A DNA stretch of 64,000 bases, from positions 3,162,001 through 3,226,000 of the forward strand of contig OY970187.1 in NCBI GenBank assembly GCA_963708165.1, given 5' to 3'. Each line of letters begins with the position of its first letter. Within the stretch, counting starts at the first letter, position 1. This DNA comes from Rubricoccus sp963708165. GTDB lineage: Bacteria > Bacteroidota > Rhodothermia > Rhodothermales > Rubricoccaceae. A program made the position numbers and the translations under genes. The notes below the pieces were generated by a model. It had not been told where the DNA came from, made no database searches, and saw only the letters and a list, made by a program, of their open reading frames with translations. Below, in pieces: positions 46,640 to 59,900 of the stretch.

Positions 46640-46714
46640 TCGTCGTTTGTAGCGAGATTGCCAGCCGCCAGAGGCCTCTGGCGGCACCGCGCCGCGCCAG
46701 GCGCCCCACGCCCA

Positions 46715-47290
46715 ATGCGCTTTCTCGTTCTCGCCTTTCTCGTCTGCACCGCCGCGGCCCCTCGCGCGCAGACCACGCCTGCCGACAGCGCTCTCGCCGC
46801 AGAGCTCGACGCGATCTTCGAGTCTGATCAGGGAGGACGCATGGAATGGCGGCGCATCCGCGAAGCGCACGGGGGCAAGGTGCCGCTCGATGTGCACGAG
46901 GCGTTCTGGAGCGTCCAGGACAGCGTGGACGCCGCCAACCTGACCCGCATCGAGGCCATCATCGCCGAGCGCGGCTGGCCGGGCCAGAGCGAGGTGGGGG
47001 AGAAGGGCGCGATGACGGTTTTCCTCGTCGTGCAGCACGCGCCGCTAGACGCGCAAGAGGTCTATTTGCCGCTGCTCGAAGCCGCGGCCGCCTCTGGCGA
47101 GGCCGACGCGTGGCACCTCGCCATGATGACCGACCGCGTGCTGGTGCGCAACGACTTGCCGCAGCGCTACGGCAGCCAGTTCCGCTACGACGCAGAGACG
47201 GGCGAGAAGGCTTACCTCCCGATGGAAGACCCCGACGGGCTCGATGCACGTTTGGCCGCCCTCGGCCTGCCTCCCCACGACTCCAACTAA
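46715..47290 (+). CDS. DUF6624-like secreted protein
   Basis: The 191-residue protein has a signal peptide (LAFLVCTAAAPRAQ). The body (LTRIEAIIAERGWPGQSEVG, FLVVQHAPLDAQEVYLPLLE, WHLAMMTDRVLVRNDLPQRYGSQF) is a helical domain of the DUF6624 pattern. Function unknown. Start ATG at 46715; upstream is motif-rich non-coding DNA. Confidence 0.82.
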   Translation: MRFLVLAFLVCTAAAPRAQTTPADSALAAELDAIFESDQGGRMEWRRIREAHGGKVPLDVHEAFWSVQDSVDAANLTRIEAIIAERGWPGQSEVGEKGAMTVFLVVQHAPLDAQEVYLPLLEAAAASGEADAWHLAMMTDRVLVRNDLPQRYGSQFRYDAETGEKAYLPMEDPDGLDARLAALGLPPHDSN

Positions 47291-47320
47291 CCGCCGCCTC
47301 TGGCGCCAGAGGCTCACCAC

Positions 47321-47809
47321 ATGGATCTCCACGCCGCCAACCCGGACGTGCTCGTGCTCGTCGGCACCCAGACCGGCAACAGCGAAACCATCGCCGACGC
47401 CGTAGGCGAACGCCTAGCCGACCTGGGCTTCGACGCGCACCTCGTCGACATGGCCGAGGCGTACCCGGAGCTTCTGGCGGAGCACCAGCAGATCATCGTC
47501 GTGATGTGCACCTGGAGCGACGGCACGTTCCCGGACAACGGGAAGGACTTCGAGGAGGCGCTGCCCGACGTGGCGCCGGACCTGGCGGGCGTGCGCTTCG
47601 GCATCATCGGCCTGGGCGACCGCGACTACCACCCGTACTACCAGACCGCCGCGATCTGGCTGGGCGAGCGGCTGGCCGAGTACGGCGCGCAAGAGGCCGC
47701 GCCGCTGCACGAAATCGACGGCACGCCCACCGCCGAGGACACCGCGGGCGCGCTCGGCTGGACCGACACCATCGCGCAGGCCTTCGCGCAAAAAGCCTCC
47801 GCAGGATGA
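47321..47809 (+). CDS. Flavodoxin
   Basis: The 162-residue protein is a flavodoxin with FMN-binding loop VGTQTGNSETIADAVGERL and TWSDGTFPDN and LGDRDYHPYY contacts. It likely carries electrons in place of ferredoxin. A small motif palindrome separates it from the DUF6624 gene. Its TGA overlaps the next start (ATGA). Confidence 0.9.
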   Translation: MDLHAANPDVLVLVGTQTGNSETIADAVGERLADLGFDAHLVDMAEAYPELLAEHQQIIVVMCTWSDGTFPDNGKDFEEALPDVAPDLAGVRFGIIGLGDRDYHPYYQTAAIWLGERLAEYGAQEAAPLHEIDGTPTAEDTAGALGWTDTIAQAFAQKASAG

Positions 47810-48921
47810 CGCTCTCCACGCTCGACCTCAGCCCTGTCGCGTTCAGAGCCTCTGGCGACGTGCATGACGAGTTGCACGCCGCCTGCGAAGCCAACCCCGA
47901 CCTCGCGCAGTTCGAGATCATCGGCACCAGTGAAGAGGGGAGGCCTCTGGCGGGCATCACGCTGGGCTACGGGCCGCGACTCGCGACGCTCATAGCAGGC
48001 GCGCATGCCGACGAGCCGGTCGGGCCCGAGACGCTGCGGCATCTCGTTCTGGACGGCCTCGCCGCCAGAGGCTGGGGCGCCGAGGGCGGCGGTCTCGAAG
48101 ACCTCTGGGAGCAGTGGACGCTGCGCATCGTCCCGCACGTCAACCCGGATGCCGAGGCGCGCAACGCGCCGTGGATCTCGCGCTGGGCCGATCTCGCGGG
48201 CGACCCCGAGGCGATGCTCCGCCTGTTCCTGCGCCAGAGGCTACGCGAGCCGCCGGGCCAGGACATCGAGTTCGGCTACCCCGCGATGCGCCCCGAAAAC
48301 CGCGCCGCGACAGACTTCCTGTTCGGAAGCGATGCCTCTGGCGCGGCGCCGACCCTTGCGCTCCACGCGAGCCTGCACGGCATGGCGTTTTCCGAAGGCG
48401 CGCTCCTGCTCATCGAGAACAACTGGTTGCGCGCGCCAGAGGCTCAGCTTCTCCGCGAGGGCTTCGAGGAGGCCGCCTCTGGCGCCGGTCTGCGCCTGCA
48501 CGACCACGACCGCGGCGGCGACAAAGGCTTTCGCTACGGCGGCCCCGGCTTCTGGTCCACGCCCCAGGGCGCTGCGATGCGCGCGCACTTCGAGGCCGCG
48601 GGCGACCTGGCGACCGCCGCGCTGTTCCACCACTCCAGCATGGAACAGGCGATCCATGCTTCGGGCGCGAGCCCACTGTGCGTGGTGACGGAGCTTCCGC
48701 TTTTCCAACTCTCTGCCGACTACGACCACGAGCCGGGCGTGGCGGCGCTATCCGAGCGGTGGCGCCAGAGGCTGCCCGAGGTGGCGGCGGGCGCGCCTCT
48801 GGCGGAGGCGGTGCAAGAGTTTGGGATTCAGGCACTGGACGCTGAGCGGGCAGTGCGGCTGCACCTGCGCGTGCTGGATCTCGCGCTTCGGACGGCGACG
48901 GTGAGCAGAACGGCAGGGTAG
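47806..48921 (+). CDS. M14-family zinc carboxypeptidase-like protein
   Basis: The 371-residue protein starts in the ATGA overlap with the flavodoxin gene. Zinc ligands are His67 and Glu70 (AGAHADEPVG), and a His in LALHASLHGMAF. A Glu that may be the catalytic base lies in VVTELPLFQL. No signal peptide is seen, so it may be cytoplasmic and act on small peptides or amidated compounds. Motif copies flank several loops. Confidence 0.82.
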   Translation: MTLSTLDLSPVAFRASGDVHDELHAACEANPDLAQFEIIGTSEEGRPLAGITLGYGPRLATLIAGAHADEPVGPETLRHLVLDGLAARGWGAEGGGLEDLWEQWTLRIVPHVNPDAEARNAPWISRWADLAGDPEAMLRLFLRQRLREPPGQDIEFGYPAMRPENRAATDFLFGSDASGAAPTLALHASLHGMAFSEGALLLIENNWLRAPEAQLLREGFEEAASGAGLRLHDHDRGGDKGFRYGGPGFWSTPQGAAMRAHFEAAGDLATAALFHHSSMEQAIHASGASPLCVVTELPLFQLSADYDHEPGVAALSERWRQRLPEVAAGAPLAEAVQEFGIQALDAERAVRLHLRVLDLALRTATVSRTAG

Positions 48922-48964
48922 GGGAAACCCTGCATGTCAGAGGGATAGGCAACCTGCAGAAGGG

Positions 48965-48991
48965 GGGTGAGTGTGAGAGGATCCCTCACCC
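48965..48991 (+). terminator. Possible hairpin after the M14 gene
   Basis: Arms GGGTGAG (48965-48971) and CTCACCC (48985-48991) pair perfectly with a 13-base loop. No T tract follows, and the hairpin could equally be in the 5' leader of the next gene. Confidence 0.35.
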
Positions 48992-49004
48992 ACCCTCAAC
49001 TCCC

Positions 49005-49163
49005 ATGGGAGGCGAATTCTTCAACGTGTTTGTAATCCTGGCTGTTATCGCGCTCGTCGCGGCACTGCTTGGTTTTCGCGGCGTCGCCGGTCTCTCGGCG
49101 AGCATCGCAAAGTTGGCGCTCGTCGCCGCTGTGATCTTGTTTATCCTCGCGTTCGTCTTGTAA
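49005..49163 (+). CDS. DUF1328-like small membrane protein
   Basis: The 52-residue protein is MGGEFFNVFVILAVIALVAA followed by LLGFRGVAGLSASIAKLALV and a final hydrophobic helix. Two membrane segments with the GFRGVAGLSASIAK turn fit DUF1328. A terminator lies 24 bp after the stop. It has no motif copy. Confidence 0.8.
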   Translation: MGGEFFNVFVILAVIALVAALLGFRGVAGLSASIAKLALVAAVILFILAFVL

Positions 49164-49186
49164 GGACGCTCTGAAACTGTAGGCCC

Positions 49187-49217
49187 GAGGGCGTCCGGAT
49201 TCGTTCCGGGCGCCCTC
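49187..49217 (+). terminator. Terminator hairpin after DUF1328 gene
   Basis: Arms GAGGGCG (49187-49193) and CGCCCTC (49211-49217) enclose an inner stem around TTCG. A few T residues follow. Confidence 0.65.
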
Positions 49218-49247
49218 TTAGTTTGCCGTCTCCTCGCCCCGCTCGCT

Positions 49248-49400
49248 GTGTCGACGACCCTTCTCGGACTCGCTTTCGCCATCGGTGCTGTCGGCTCCGG
49301 CATCGTCGCCTTTTTTCAGGGCGCGACGTGGCTTGGCACCATCGCCAAGGCCACCACGGTTTCCTTTCTGCTGCTCACCGTCGCAGCCTTTCTCCTCTAG
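49248..49400 (+). CDS. Small hydrophobic membrane protein
   Basis: From the GTG at 49248 the 50-residue product is MSTTLLGLAFAIGAVGSGIV, then AFFQGATWLGTIAKATTVSF and a Leu/Ala-rich end. Two membrane segments with a short charged turn resemble the DUF1328 neighbour in layout. I cannot assign a family, and the start is uncertain. Confidence 0.5.
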   Translation: MSTTLLGLAFAIGAVGSGIVAFFQGATWLGTIAKATTVSFLLLTVAAFLL

Positions 49401-49450
49401 CTCGCCGCTGGCGCCAAAGGCCTACGGGCACGCGCCAGAGGCTTCCGTTT

Positions 49451-50431
49451 ATGCGCGCACTCGTTCTCCACCGCGACCCCGACCACCGCGTCGCGGTCGA
49501 AGACATTTCCGAAGACCGGCTCCCCGAAGGCGACGTGTTGATCGACGTGTCGCACTCCAGCCTTAACTACAAAGACGGCCTGGCTGTCACCAACCGCGGC
49601 AAGATCGTGCGCGGCGAGTTCCCGTTCGTGCCCGGCATCGACCTCGCGGGCAAGGTCCTCGAATCGGCCTCTGGCGACTGGAACGCGGGCGACCGCGTGA
49701 TCCTGACCGGCTGGGGAACAGGCGAGAACCGCTGGGGCGGGTATGCCAAACGTGCCCGCGCGAGCGCAGAGCATCTGGTCGCGATGCCGCCCAACCTCTC
49801 GCCAGAGGTCGCGATGTGGATGGGCACGGCGGGCTTTACCGCCGCCCTCAGCGTGCTGGCCCTGCGCGATGGCGAGGTCACGCCAGAGGACGGGCCGATT
49901 GCCGTCACGGGCGCCTCTGGCGGCGTGGGCTCGGTCGCGGTCGCACTGCTCGCCGCCGACGGCTTCGAGGTGCACGCCGTGACGGGCACTGAGAGCGCGC
50001 ACGACTATCTGCGCAGCCTGGGCGCAGCCCAGATCGTGCCGCGCGAGGACCTCTCGACTCCGCCAGAGGCCCCGATGGCCGCCGCGACCTGGGCCGGCGC
50101 CATCGACTCGGTCGGCGGGACGACGCTCGAGACGCTTCTCGCGACCGCCAAGCGCCACGCCTGCATTGCGGCCTGTGGCCTCGCGGGCGGCCACGAGTTG
50201 TCGACGACCGTTTTCCCGTTCATCCTGCGCGGTGTCTGCCTGCAGGGCATCGACTCGAACACGGCCACGCCAGAGGCCCGCAAGTACGCCTGGAACCTGC
50301 TCGCCAACGCCGTCGCCAGCGGCGCGATGGACGATGTCGAGAAAACCGTGATTGGCCTGGAGGCTGTCCCGGAGTGGGCGGAGAAGATCGTGGCGGGCAA
50401 GACACTAGGCCGCGTCGTCGTCGCGCTGTGA
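49451..50431 (+). CDS. YhdH/AcuI-type quinone oxidoreductase (acryloyl-CoA reductase-like)
   Basis: The 326-residue zinc-free MDR-family protein begins MRALVLHRDPDHRVAVEDIS. It has VSHSSLNYKDGLAVTNRGKI, GIDLAGKVLES, the Rossmann ITVTGASGGVGSVAVALLAA-type motif, and CGLAGGHELSTTVFPFILRG. The length and these stretches match YhdH/AcuI, which reduce acryloyl-CoA or quinones with NADPH. The stop overlaps the next start (GTGA). Confidence 0.93.
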   Translation: MRALVLHRDPDHRVAVEDISEDRLPEGDVLIDVSHSSLNYKDGLAVTNRGKIVRGEFPFVPGIDLAGKVLESASGDWNAGDRVILTGWGTGENRWGGYAKRARASAEHLVAMPPNLSPEVAMWMGTAGFTAALSVLALRDGEVTPEDGPIAVTGASGGVGSVAVALLAADGFEVHAVTGTESAHDYLRSLGAAQIVPREDLSTPPEAPMAAATWAGAIDSVGGTTLETLLATAKRHACIAACGLAGGHELSTTVFPFILRGVCLQGIDSNTATPEARKYAWNLLANAVASGAMDDVEKTVIGLEAVPEWAEKIVAGKTLGRVVVAL

Positions 50432-51664
50432 CCCGGTCGCTCTGGCAGGAGCCTCTGGCGCCAGAGGCTCGCGCATCGGCTCTCCCGCCAGAGGCCGATG
50501 TCGTCATTATCGGAGGGGGTGCCATCGGGTGCGCCACGGCCTGGGCGCTGCACCGGGCCGATCCGTCGCTGCGGCTCGTGATTCTGGAGGCTGAGCGCCT
50601 CGCGTTCGGCGCCAGCGGCCGTAACGCGGGCTTCGTGCTGCTCGGCGCGCCGGGCGCAGATCCGGGCGCGCCAGAAGCCGCCGAGCGTGAGCGTGCCGGT
50701 CGCCTCTGGCGGTTTACACGCGAGAACGCAGATCTCATCCGCGCGATGGACGGCACCGCGTTCGACCTCGCATGGCCGGGCAGCGTGATCGCGGCAGGCG
50801 ACGAAGCGGAAGCCGGGATGCTCAAGCGCCAGGCCGACGCGCTGGACAGCGTCGACTGGCTCGCGCCCAGCGCGCTGCACGCCCGACTCTCGGCCTCTGG
50901 CGCCAGAGGCTTCTACGGCGGCCTGTTCGTCCAGACGGGCGGTACGATGGACCCGGCGAAATACGTCCGTCACCTCGCGCGAGCCTCTGGCGCCGCAGTC
51001 CACGAGCGCACGCCCGTCACAGGGCTCCACGCCAGAGGCGGCGGCGTGGAACTGCAAACCGCCAGAGGCGAGATCCGTGCGGCGCGCGTGGTCGTGTGCG
51101 CGAACGCCTATCTGCCCCAGCTTCTGTCCGGCTTCGCGAGCCTCGTCCGTCCCGTTCGCGCGCAGATGCTCGCGACCGCGCCTCTGGCGCCCATCTTGGA
51201 TGTGCCGGTCTACAGCCACGACGGCTATTTCTACCTCCGCCAGAGGCCAGACGGGCGGCTACTCCTCGGCGGCGCGCGGCACATGCACCGAGAGGCCGAG
51301 GTCGGATATGAGGACACGGCCACTGCTTCGCTGCAAGCCAGCCTGGAAGTCGTATCTCGCGGCGCACTTTCCCGGCATCGGCGCGCTCAGCGTGGAGCAG
51401 CGCTGGAGCGGCACGATGGGCTTCTCGCCCGACAGCCTCCCGTTCGTCGCAGACGTGCCCGAGATTCCGGGCGCGGTCGTCGCCAGCGGCTTTACGGGCC
51501 ACGGCATGGGCTACTCGGCCCGCTTCGGCTGCCTGCTCGCGAGGCGCGTGCTGGGCACGCCCGACCCCACCGCTGACCTGTTCGACGTTCGCCGGTTCGG
51601 ACCGGCGCCAGAGGCCGCAACGCTCTCGGCCTCTGGCGGGGACCTCCCGGGTTTGCGCGCGTAG
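50428..51664 (+). pseudogene. FAD-dependent oxidase (DadA/glycine-oxidase type), frameshift near 51345
   Basis: The gene starts at a GTG overlapping the reductase stop. The FAD motif VVIIGGGAIGCATAWALHRA and GASGRNAGFVLLG lead into a substrate domain with GGTMDPAKYVRHLARASGA, VVCANAYLPQLL and DGYFYLRQRPDGRLLLGG. After ATASLQASLE the frame breaks, and reading resumes as SYLAAHFPGIG, SVEQRWSGTMGFSPDSLPFV and ASGFTGHGMGYSARFGCLLA, the normal family end. It probably oxidises an amino acid or amine. Confidence 0.85.
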
Positions 51665-51693
51665 AACGGCCAGACACCCCCCTCCACACCCTC

Positions 51694-52386
51694 ATGGAAA
51701 CGACCTACCGAGTCCCGGTTGCTGAGCGCGACGCCAGCACGCGGGCCGACTTCATTCTGCGGACCTACACGCACCTCATCGGCGCGATTTTGCTGTTCGT
51801 TGGCATTGAGTACGCGTTCTTCGCCTCTGGCGTCGCGCTCCCGATGGCTAAGGCCATGACGAGCGTGAGCTGGCTGCTCGTGCTTGGCGGCTTCGTGGCC
51901 GTGAGCTGGTTTGCCAGCCGGGCTGCGATGACGGCCCAGTCTTTGGCCGCGCAGTACGCCGCGCTTGGCGCCTTCGTCCTCGCTGAGGCCATCATCTTCG
52001 TACCGTTGCTGTACATGGCGATGGACGCCACGGGCGACTACACACTTATCAACAACGCAGCCTGGGTGACGATTCTAGGCCTCGGAGGGCTAACGGCTAT
52101 AGCATTTTGGACGCGTAAAGACTTCTCGTTTTTGGGAGGCCTGCTCAAGTGGGCACTTATCGTCGCCGTTGTTGCGATCGTTTCGGCTATCCTGTTCGGC
52201 TTCGAACTGGGCACGTGGTTCTCGGTCGCAATGATCGGCCTCGCGGGCGCCGCGATCCTGTACGACACCTCGAACATCATCCACCATTACCCGGAGGACC
52301 GGTACGTGGGCGCTGCGCTCGCGCTCTTCGCGTCCGTCGCGCTGATGTTCTGGTACGTGCTGCGCCTCTTCATGTCGCGCGACTAG
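51694..52386 (+). CDS. Bax inhibitor-1/YccA family membrane protein
   Basis: The 230-residue protein has seven membrane segments. Family features are THLIGAILLFVGIEYAF, RKDFSFLGGLLKWALIV and ILYDTSNIIHHYPEDRYVGAAL near the end, with the Asp pair thought to shape a pH-sensitive calcium leak. The role here is unknown. A 30-bp gap separates it from the oxidase gene. Confidence 0.93.
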   Translation: METTYRVPVAERDASTRADFILRTYTHLIGAILLFVGIEYAFFASGVALPMAKAMTSVSWLLVLGGFVAVSWFASRAAMTAQSLAAQYAALGAFVLAEAIIFVPLLYMAMDATGDYTLINNAAWVTILGLGGLTAIAFWTRKDFSFLGGLLKWALIVAVVAIVSAILFGFELGTWFSVAMIGLAGAAILYDTSNIIHHYPEDRYVGAALALFASVALMFWYVLRLFMSRD

Positions 52387-52449
52387 CCACGACCGCCGCC
52401 CTGATCTGTGCCCCGCCCGAGTCCGCCTCTGGCGGGGCACTCTGTTTTC

Positions 52450-52728
52450 ATGACCAACAAGACGATCACCGCCAGAGGCCTCATCATGGGCCTGTTCTTT
52501 CTCGCCGCGGCGGGCCTCGCGTTCGTGATTCTGATCGCCAGAGGCTTGGCGTTGCCGCTCGGGCTCGTGCTCGTCGCGCGGCTGGCGTTCGTGTTCGTGG
52601 AGGGCAACTTCTCGCAGGGCCGCTGGCGCACGATCCCGCTCATGTACCAGCTCGGGCTGGGCATGCACACGCTCCTGGCGGCGGGCTTTACGCTCTTCGG
52701 AGTGGGCCAACTCTTCGGCCTCGTGTGA
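52450..52728 (+). CDS. Small membrane protein
   Basis: The 92-residue protein starts at the ATG at 52450. It has three hydrophobic segments (LIMGLFFLAAAGLAFVIL, PLGLVLVARLAFVFVE, YQLGLGMHTLLAAGFTLFG) with a short charged turn. No family is recognised. Two motif copies within encode ARG. The stop TGA is followed directly by a motif copy (52728-52737). Confidence 0.65.
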   Translation: MTNKTITARGLIMGLFFLAAAGLAFVILIARGLALPLGLVLVARLAFVFVEGNFSQGRWRTIPLMYQLGLGMHTLLAAGFTLFGVGQLFGLV

Positions 52729-52803
52729 GCCTCTGGCGAGGGCTAAAAACGCCGGGACCCCGGCCGGGTGGGGCCCGTCTCACCGGCCCTCACTCCCGCA
52801 CCC

Positions 52804-53361
52804 ATGCGCGCCCTCCTTTTCTCTCTCGTTCTCGTGCTGCCCCTGGCGGCGTGCGGCTCCGGCGAGAGCCCCGACGCTGATGTCGTCAGCAACGAGACCC
52901 GGTCGGCGCTCACGCCCCCGGCTACCGAAAACGTGACAGGCGGCGAGCCGGTGGGTCTTCCGGGCCCCGGCGAGATCGTCAACGTCAACGCGAGCGAGAT
53001 CGGTGTGGCGACGGTGCAGGACGAGGAGGAGACCTACGACGTGAACATGGGCCGGATGGAACTCCTGGATGGCATCGACGCGAGCCCAGCCTCGCCAGAG
53101 GCCGTGCGGTCGTGGCTCGCGCGGTTCGAGCCTCTGGCGAGCGCCGGCCGCTACGACGACCTCACGCCAGAGGCGGTGCGCGAGGGCTACACCTCGCTCG
53201 TCACCTTCCTCTTCAGCGACGGCTCGGCGCAGACGCTCTACCTCCAGCGACAGCCCGACGGCCTCGCCGTGCTCTCGCAACCCGACGGACCTGTGTGGCG
53301 CCTCACGCCAGAGGCCCTGCGCGACCTCGTGCCTCTGGCGAACGACCTCCGCGCCAACTAG
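52804..53361 (+). CDS. Lipoprotein, unknown function
   Basis: The 185-residue lipoprotein starts at the ATG at 52804 with a signal ending LPLAAC. The body holds VNVNASEIGVATVQDEEETYDV and LYLQRQPDGLAVLSQPDGPVWRLTPEALRDLVP, a beta-rich domain with a late helix, resembling DUF4340-type domains in layout only. It ends one base before the permease gene, so the two are probably coupled. Confidence 0.75.
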   Translation: MRALLFSLVLVLPLAACGSGESPDADVVSNETRSALTPPATENVTGGEPVGLPGPGEIVNVNASEIGVATVQDEEETYDVNMGRMELLDGIDASPASPEAVRSWLARFEPLASAGRYDDLTPEAVREGYTSLVTFLFSDGSAQTLYLQRQPDGLAVLSQPDGPVWRLTPEALRDLVPLANDLRAN

Positions 53362-56032
53362 ATGCTCGTACGCAGCAGCCGTCGCTATCTCTTCCGCCAC
53401 CCCTGGCTGACGGCGCTCTCGCTGATCGGCGTCGCGCTGGGTGTGGCCGTCGTGGTGGCGGTCGATCTCGCGAATGCGAGCGCGACCAAAGCGTTTCGCC
53501 TGTCCTCGGAAAGCCTGAGTGGCCGCGCGACGCACGTCGTTGTGGGCGGTCCGGGAGGCGTGCCCGGCGATCTGTACCGCGAGCTGACCGTCGCCAGAGG
53601 CGTCGAGGCGGCGCCGGTTGTGGAGGGATTTGCGCGGCCCGAGGCCGACTCGGTGCGCGTGCTTCAGATTCTGGGCGTGGATCTGTTCGCGGAGTCCGCC
53701 TTCCGGCCGTTCATCGCACCCCAGGGAGCCTCTGGCGTCGATCTGCCGGGCCTGCTCACCACATCTGGCGGGACGCTTCTCTCGTCTCAGACGGCCGAGG
53801 AACTGGGCGTCGGCGTGGGAGACACGCTGCCGCTGAGGGTAGATGGGCGCGAAGAGATCGCTATCGTCCTGGGTGTCCTCACGCCTGACGACGAGCGCTC
53901 ACGCCGCGCGATCCAAAACCTGCTGGTGGTGGACGTGGCGACGGCCCAGGAGTGGGCGGGCGACGGGCCGACCCCGATTGCCGAGCAGAGCGTCTCGCCA
54001 GAGGCCTCTGGCGTTACAAACGACGAACCCGGAACCCGGAGCCGTCAGGCCCGCGAAGCGCACTCGGAACTCGGAGCCCAAACGCCAGAGGCCTCTGGCG
54101 GCAACCGGCTCTCCCGCATCGACCTGCTCATCCCGGACGACGCCAGAGGCGAGGCACTGCTCGCGCAGATCGAGGCCGATCTGCCAGACGGGACCGAGGT
54201 GCGCGCCGCCTCGGCACAGGCAGACGCGCTGGAGACGATGACGGCAGCGTTTCGCCTAAATCTGACCGCGCTGAGCTTGCTCGCGATGGTGGTGGGGCTG
54301 TTCCTGATCTACAACACGATCACGTTCTCGGTCGTGCAGCGGCGGCAGTTATTGGGCACGTATCGCGCGCTGGGGATTACGCGCCGCGAGGTGTTCCGGC
54401 TCGTCATCGGGGAGGCGCTCGTCGTGGGCGCGGTCGGGACCGCCATCGGTTTGGCGCTGGGTGTGGTGCTGGGAACGGGGCTCGTGCGGCTCGTGACGCA
54501 GACCATCGGCGACCTTTACTTCGTCGTGCGCGTGCGCGATCTCTCGCTCGATCCGTGGAGTCTCGCAAAGGGCGTCGCGCTCGGGCTCGGCGCCTCTGTG
54601 CTCGGCGCGCTGGGACCGGGGTGGGAAGCTGCGTCGGTCGCGCCTGCCTCGGCACTGCGCCGGTCGCAACAGGAAGACACGCTTGCAGACCGCGCCGGGC
54701 CTCTGGCGCTCGCCGGGCTGGCAGCGGTCGGCGTGGGAGTGGCGCTGTTTCTGATTCCGGCGGGCGTGGGGCTGGCGTACGTCGGCCTGTTGTTCGTGAT
54801 CGTCGGCGCGGCCCTCGCGGCGCCGTGGAGCACGCGACTGTTCGCCCGCTCCGCCTCTGGCGTGCTCGCCCACCTGTTCGGGCCGACCGGACGGATGGCC
54901 GCCAGAGGCATCAACGCGAGCCTCAGCCGGACGGCCATCGCCGTCGCCGCGCTGGCCGTGGCGGTAGCGATCTACTGTCGGCGTGGGCGTGATGGTGTCG
55001 TCGTTCCGCGCGACGGTGGGGGATTGGCTGGGCAGCGTGCTCCAGGCCGATGTCTACATCCAGCCGCCCGCGACCGTCTTCCGCCGCGGCGGCGGCTTTC
55101 TCGATCCTGCAGTAGCTCTGGACCTCAAGGCGCTCGACGGTGTCGCGCGTGCCGATGGCGTCCGCACCCAGCAGCTCAACACCGACGGCGGCCCCATCGA
55201 CCTCGTCGTCACCAACATCGACGGCCAGCGGGCGGGCATCTACCGCTACAAAGCCGGGACCGCCTCTGGCGTAGCCGATGCCGTCGCCAGAGGCCACGTG
55301 GCGGTGAGTGAGCCGTTCGCGTTCCGCTTCGAGGTGGGCGTGGGCGACACGCTCCGTTTGCCGACAGACGAAGGGGAGCGGTCTTACCCGATCTCGGGCA
55401 TCTACTACGACTACGGCAACGACCTCGGCGTGGTGATGATGGACGAGACGACGTTTCTCCAGTCCTACCGGGACCCTGGCCTCTCAGGCCTCGCGCTCAC
55501 TGCGGGTGCGGGCGTTGATCCCGAGGACCTCACGCAACGCGCCGCCGCATTGAGCGAAGGGCGCCAGAGGCTCGTCGTGCGCAGCAACCGGTCCCTTCGC
55601 GAGGCCAGCTTGGAGATCTTCGACCAGACGTTCGTCGTGACCAACGTGCTCCGGCTCCTGGCCGTCCTGGTTGCGTTCGTGGGCGTGCTGAGCGCGCTGA
55701 TGGCACTGCAACTGGAACGCAAGCGCGAACTCGCGATGCTCCGCGCGCAGGGCATGACCCGGCGCGAGGTCGCGCGGATGGTGTTCGCGCAGACGGGTCT
55801 GATGGGGCTGTGGGCGGGCGCGCTCGCACTTCCGCTCGGTCTCGCGCTCGCCTGGGTGCTGGTCTACGTCGTCAACGTGCGCTCCTTCGGCTGGACGCTC
55901 GCGTTCACGGTCGACCCGTGGATTCTGGTGCAGGCCGTCGTGCTTGCGGTCGTGGCGGCGCTGCTCGCGGGCGTCTACCCCGCCTGGGCGATGGGCCGCG
56001 CGGACCCTGCGCTCGCCATGCGCGAGGAGTAG
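53362..56032 (+). pseudogene. FtsX-like ABC permease, frameshift near 54975
   Basis: The joined protein would be about 890 residues, an ABC permease of the MacB/FtsX class with two FtsX domains. The first half has RYLFRHPWLTALSLIGVALG, LIYNTITFSVVQRRQLLGTY and RREVFRLVIGEALVVGAVGT. After ALAVAVAI the frame breaks; reading resumes VGVGVMVSSFRATVGDWLGS and ends with a second FtsX domain (LMALQLERKRELAMLRAQGM). An insertion of about 35 residues (53996-54100) bounded by motif palindromes interrupts the first periplasmic domain. No ATPase gene is adjacent; the upstream lipoprotein may be a partner. Confidence 0.88.
53996..54100 (+). repeat. In-frame inserted segment bounded by motif palindromes
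   Basis: Both ends are CGCCAGAGGCCTCTGGCG (53996-54013 and 54083-54100). Between them lies sequence similar to the intergenic repeat at 10835-10895 (GGAACTCGGAGCCCAAACG against GGAACTCGGAACCCAAAACG). It reads in frame as a low-complexity linker in the FtsX-like protein. Confidence 0.65.
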
Positions 56033-56091
56033 CGCCAGAGGCCTCTGGCAGAGCACGCCTCTGGCGCCAGAGGCATTCTTCCCAGTAGAGA

Positions 56092-56424
56092 TCAGTATGG
56101 AAGGGACGCAGGATCTACAAACGCATAGATGCTGAGAACCATCGCCAAAAGCGCGAAGGCTGGCGCCACACCTACTGCTACACAGAGAGAAGTACGGTCT
56201 CTCGCGTTGATATCGGTTTCCGTTCTCCGGTATCGGCCGAGGCCAGACAGAGCTAGGACAGCAAAGATCTGCGGCAAGATGGTCATGATCCAGATCAGAA
56301 CAGATGCCATCGGCACGTCTCCGAATAACCCGCCGACTATCATCCCAATCGGGAGCATGTGCACGACCCCTAACACACCTGAGAGTGCCGCGGCAGTGGT
56401 GACGAATTGTGGAGCAGATCCCAT
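56092..56424 (-). CDS. Small membrane protein
   Basis: The 110-residue protein has about three membrane segments (AALSGVLGVVHMLPIGMIVGG, VLIWIMTILPQIFAVLALSG, VGVAPAFALLAMVLSIYAF). The gene is visibly less GC-rich than its neighbours and has no motif copy, though motif palindromes flank it on both sides (56065-56082 and 56431-56448). That suggests recent arrival. No family is recognised. Confidence 0.65.
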   Translation of the reverse strand: MGSAPQFVTTAAALSGVLGVVHMLPIGMIVGGLFGDVPMASVLIWIMTILPQIFAVLALSGLGRYRRTETDINARDRTSLCVAVGVAPAFALLAMVLSIYAFVDPASLPY

Positions 56425-56448
56425 AACGATGCCTCTGGCGCCAGAGGC

Positions 56449-59720
<3,272 letters not shown>

Positions 59721-59900
59721 CGGCGGGGCGGGGGAGACGCTCGGATTCTACGACGGGGGCGCGGCGGGTGCGCCAGAGGCCTCTGGCGGGGTGGTGCGGC
59801 GTATGGATCGCACGACCGAGAGACGGTTGGTGCTCACCTGTTCCGCCGGATTGCTTCTCGCACGGGGAACGAAGTTCGCGGTAGACAACTGAAACTCTGT

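Noticed and set aside
44111..47038. 975-residue open frame on the minus strand opposite the metalloprotease
   Set aside because: GC-rich coding DNA leaves the antisense frame open. The protein has no recognisable domain and is Arg/His/Val-rich low complexity, while the plus strand encodes a clear protease family.
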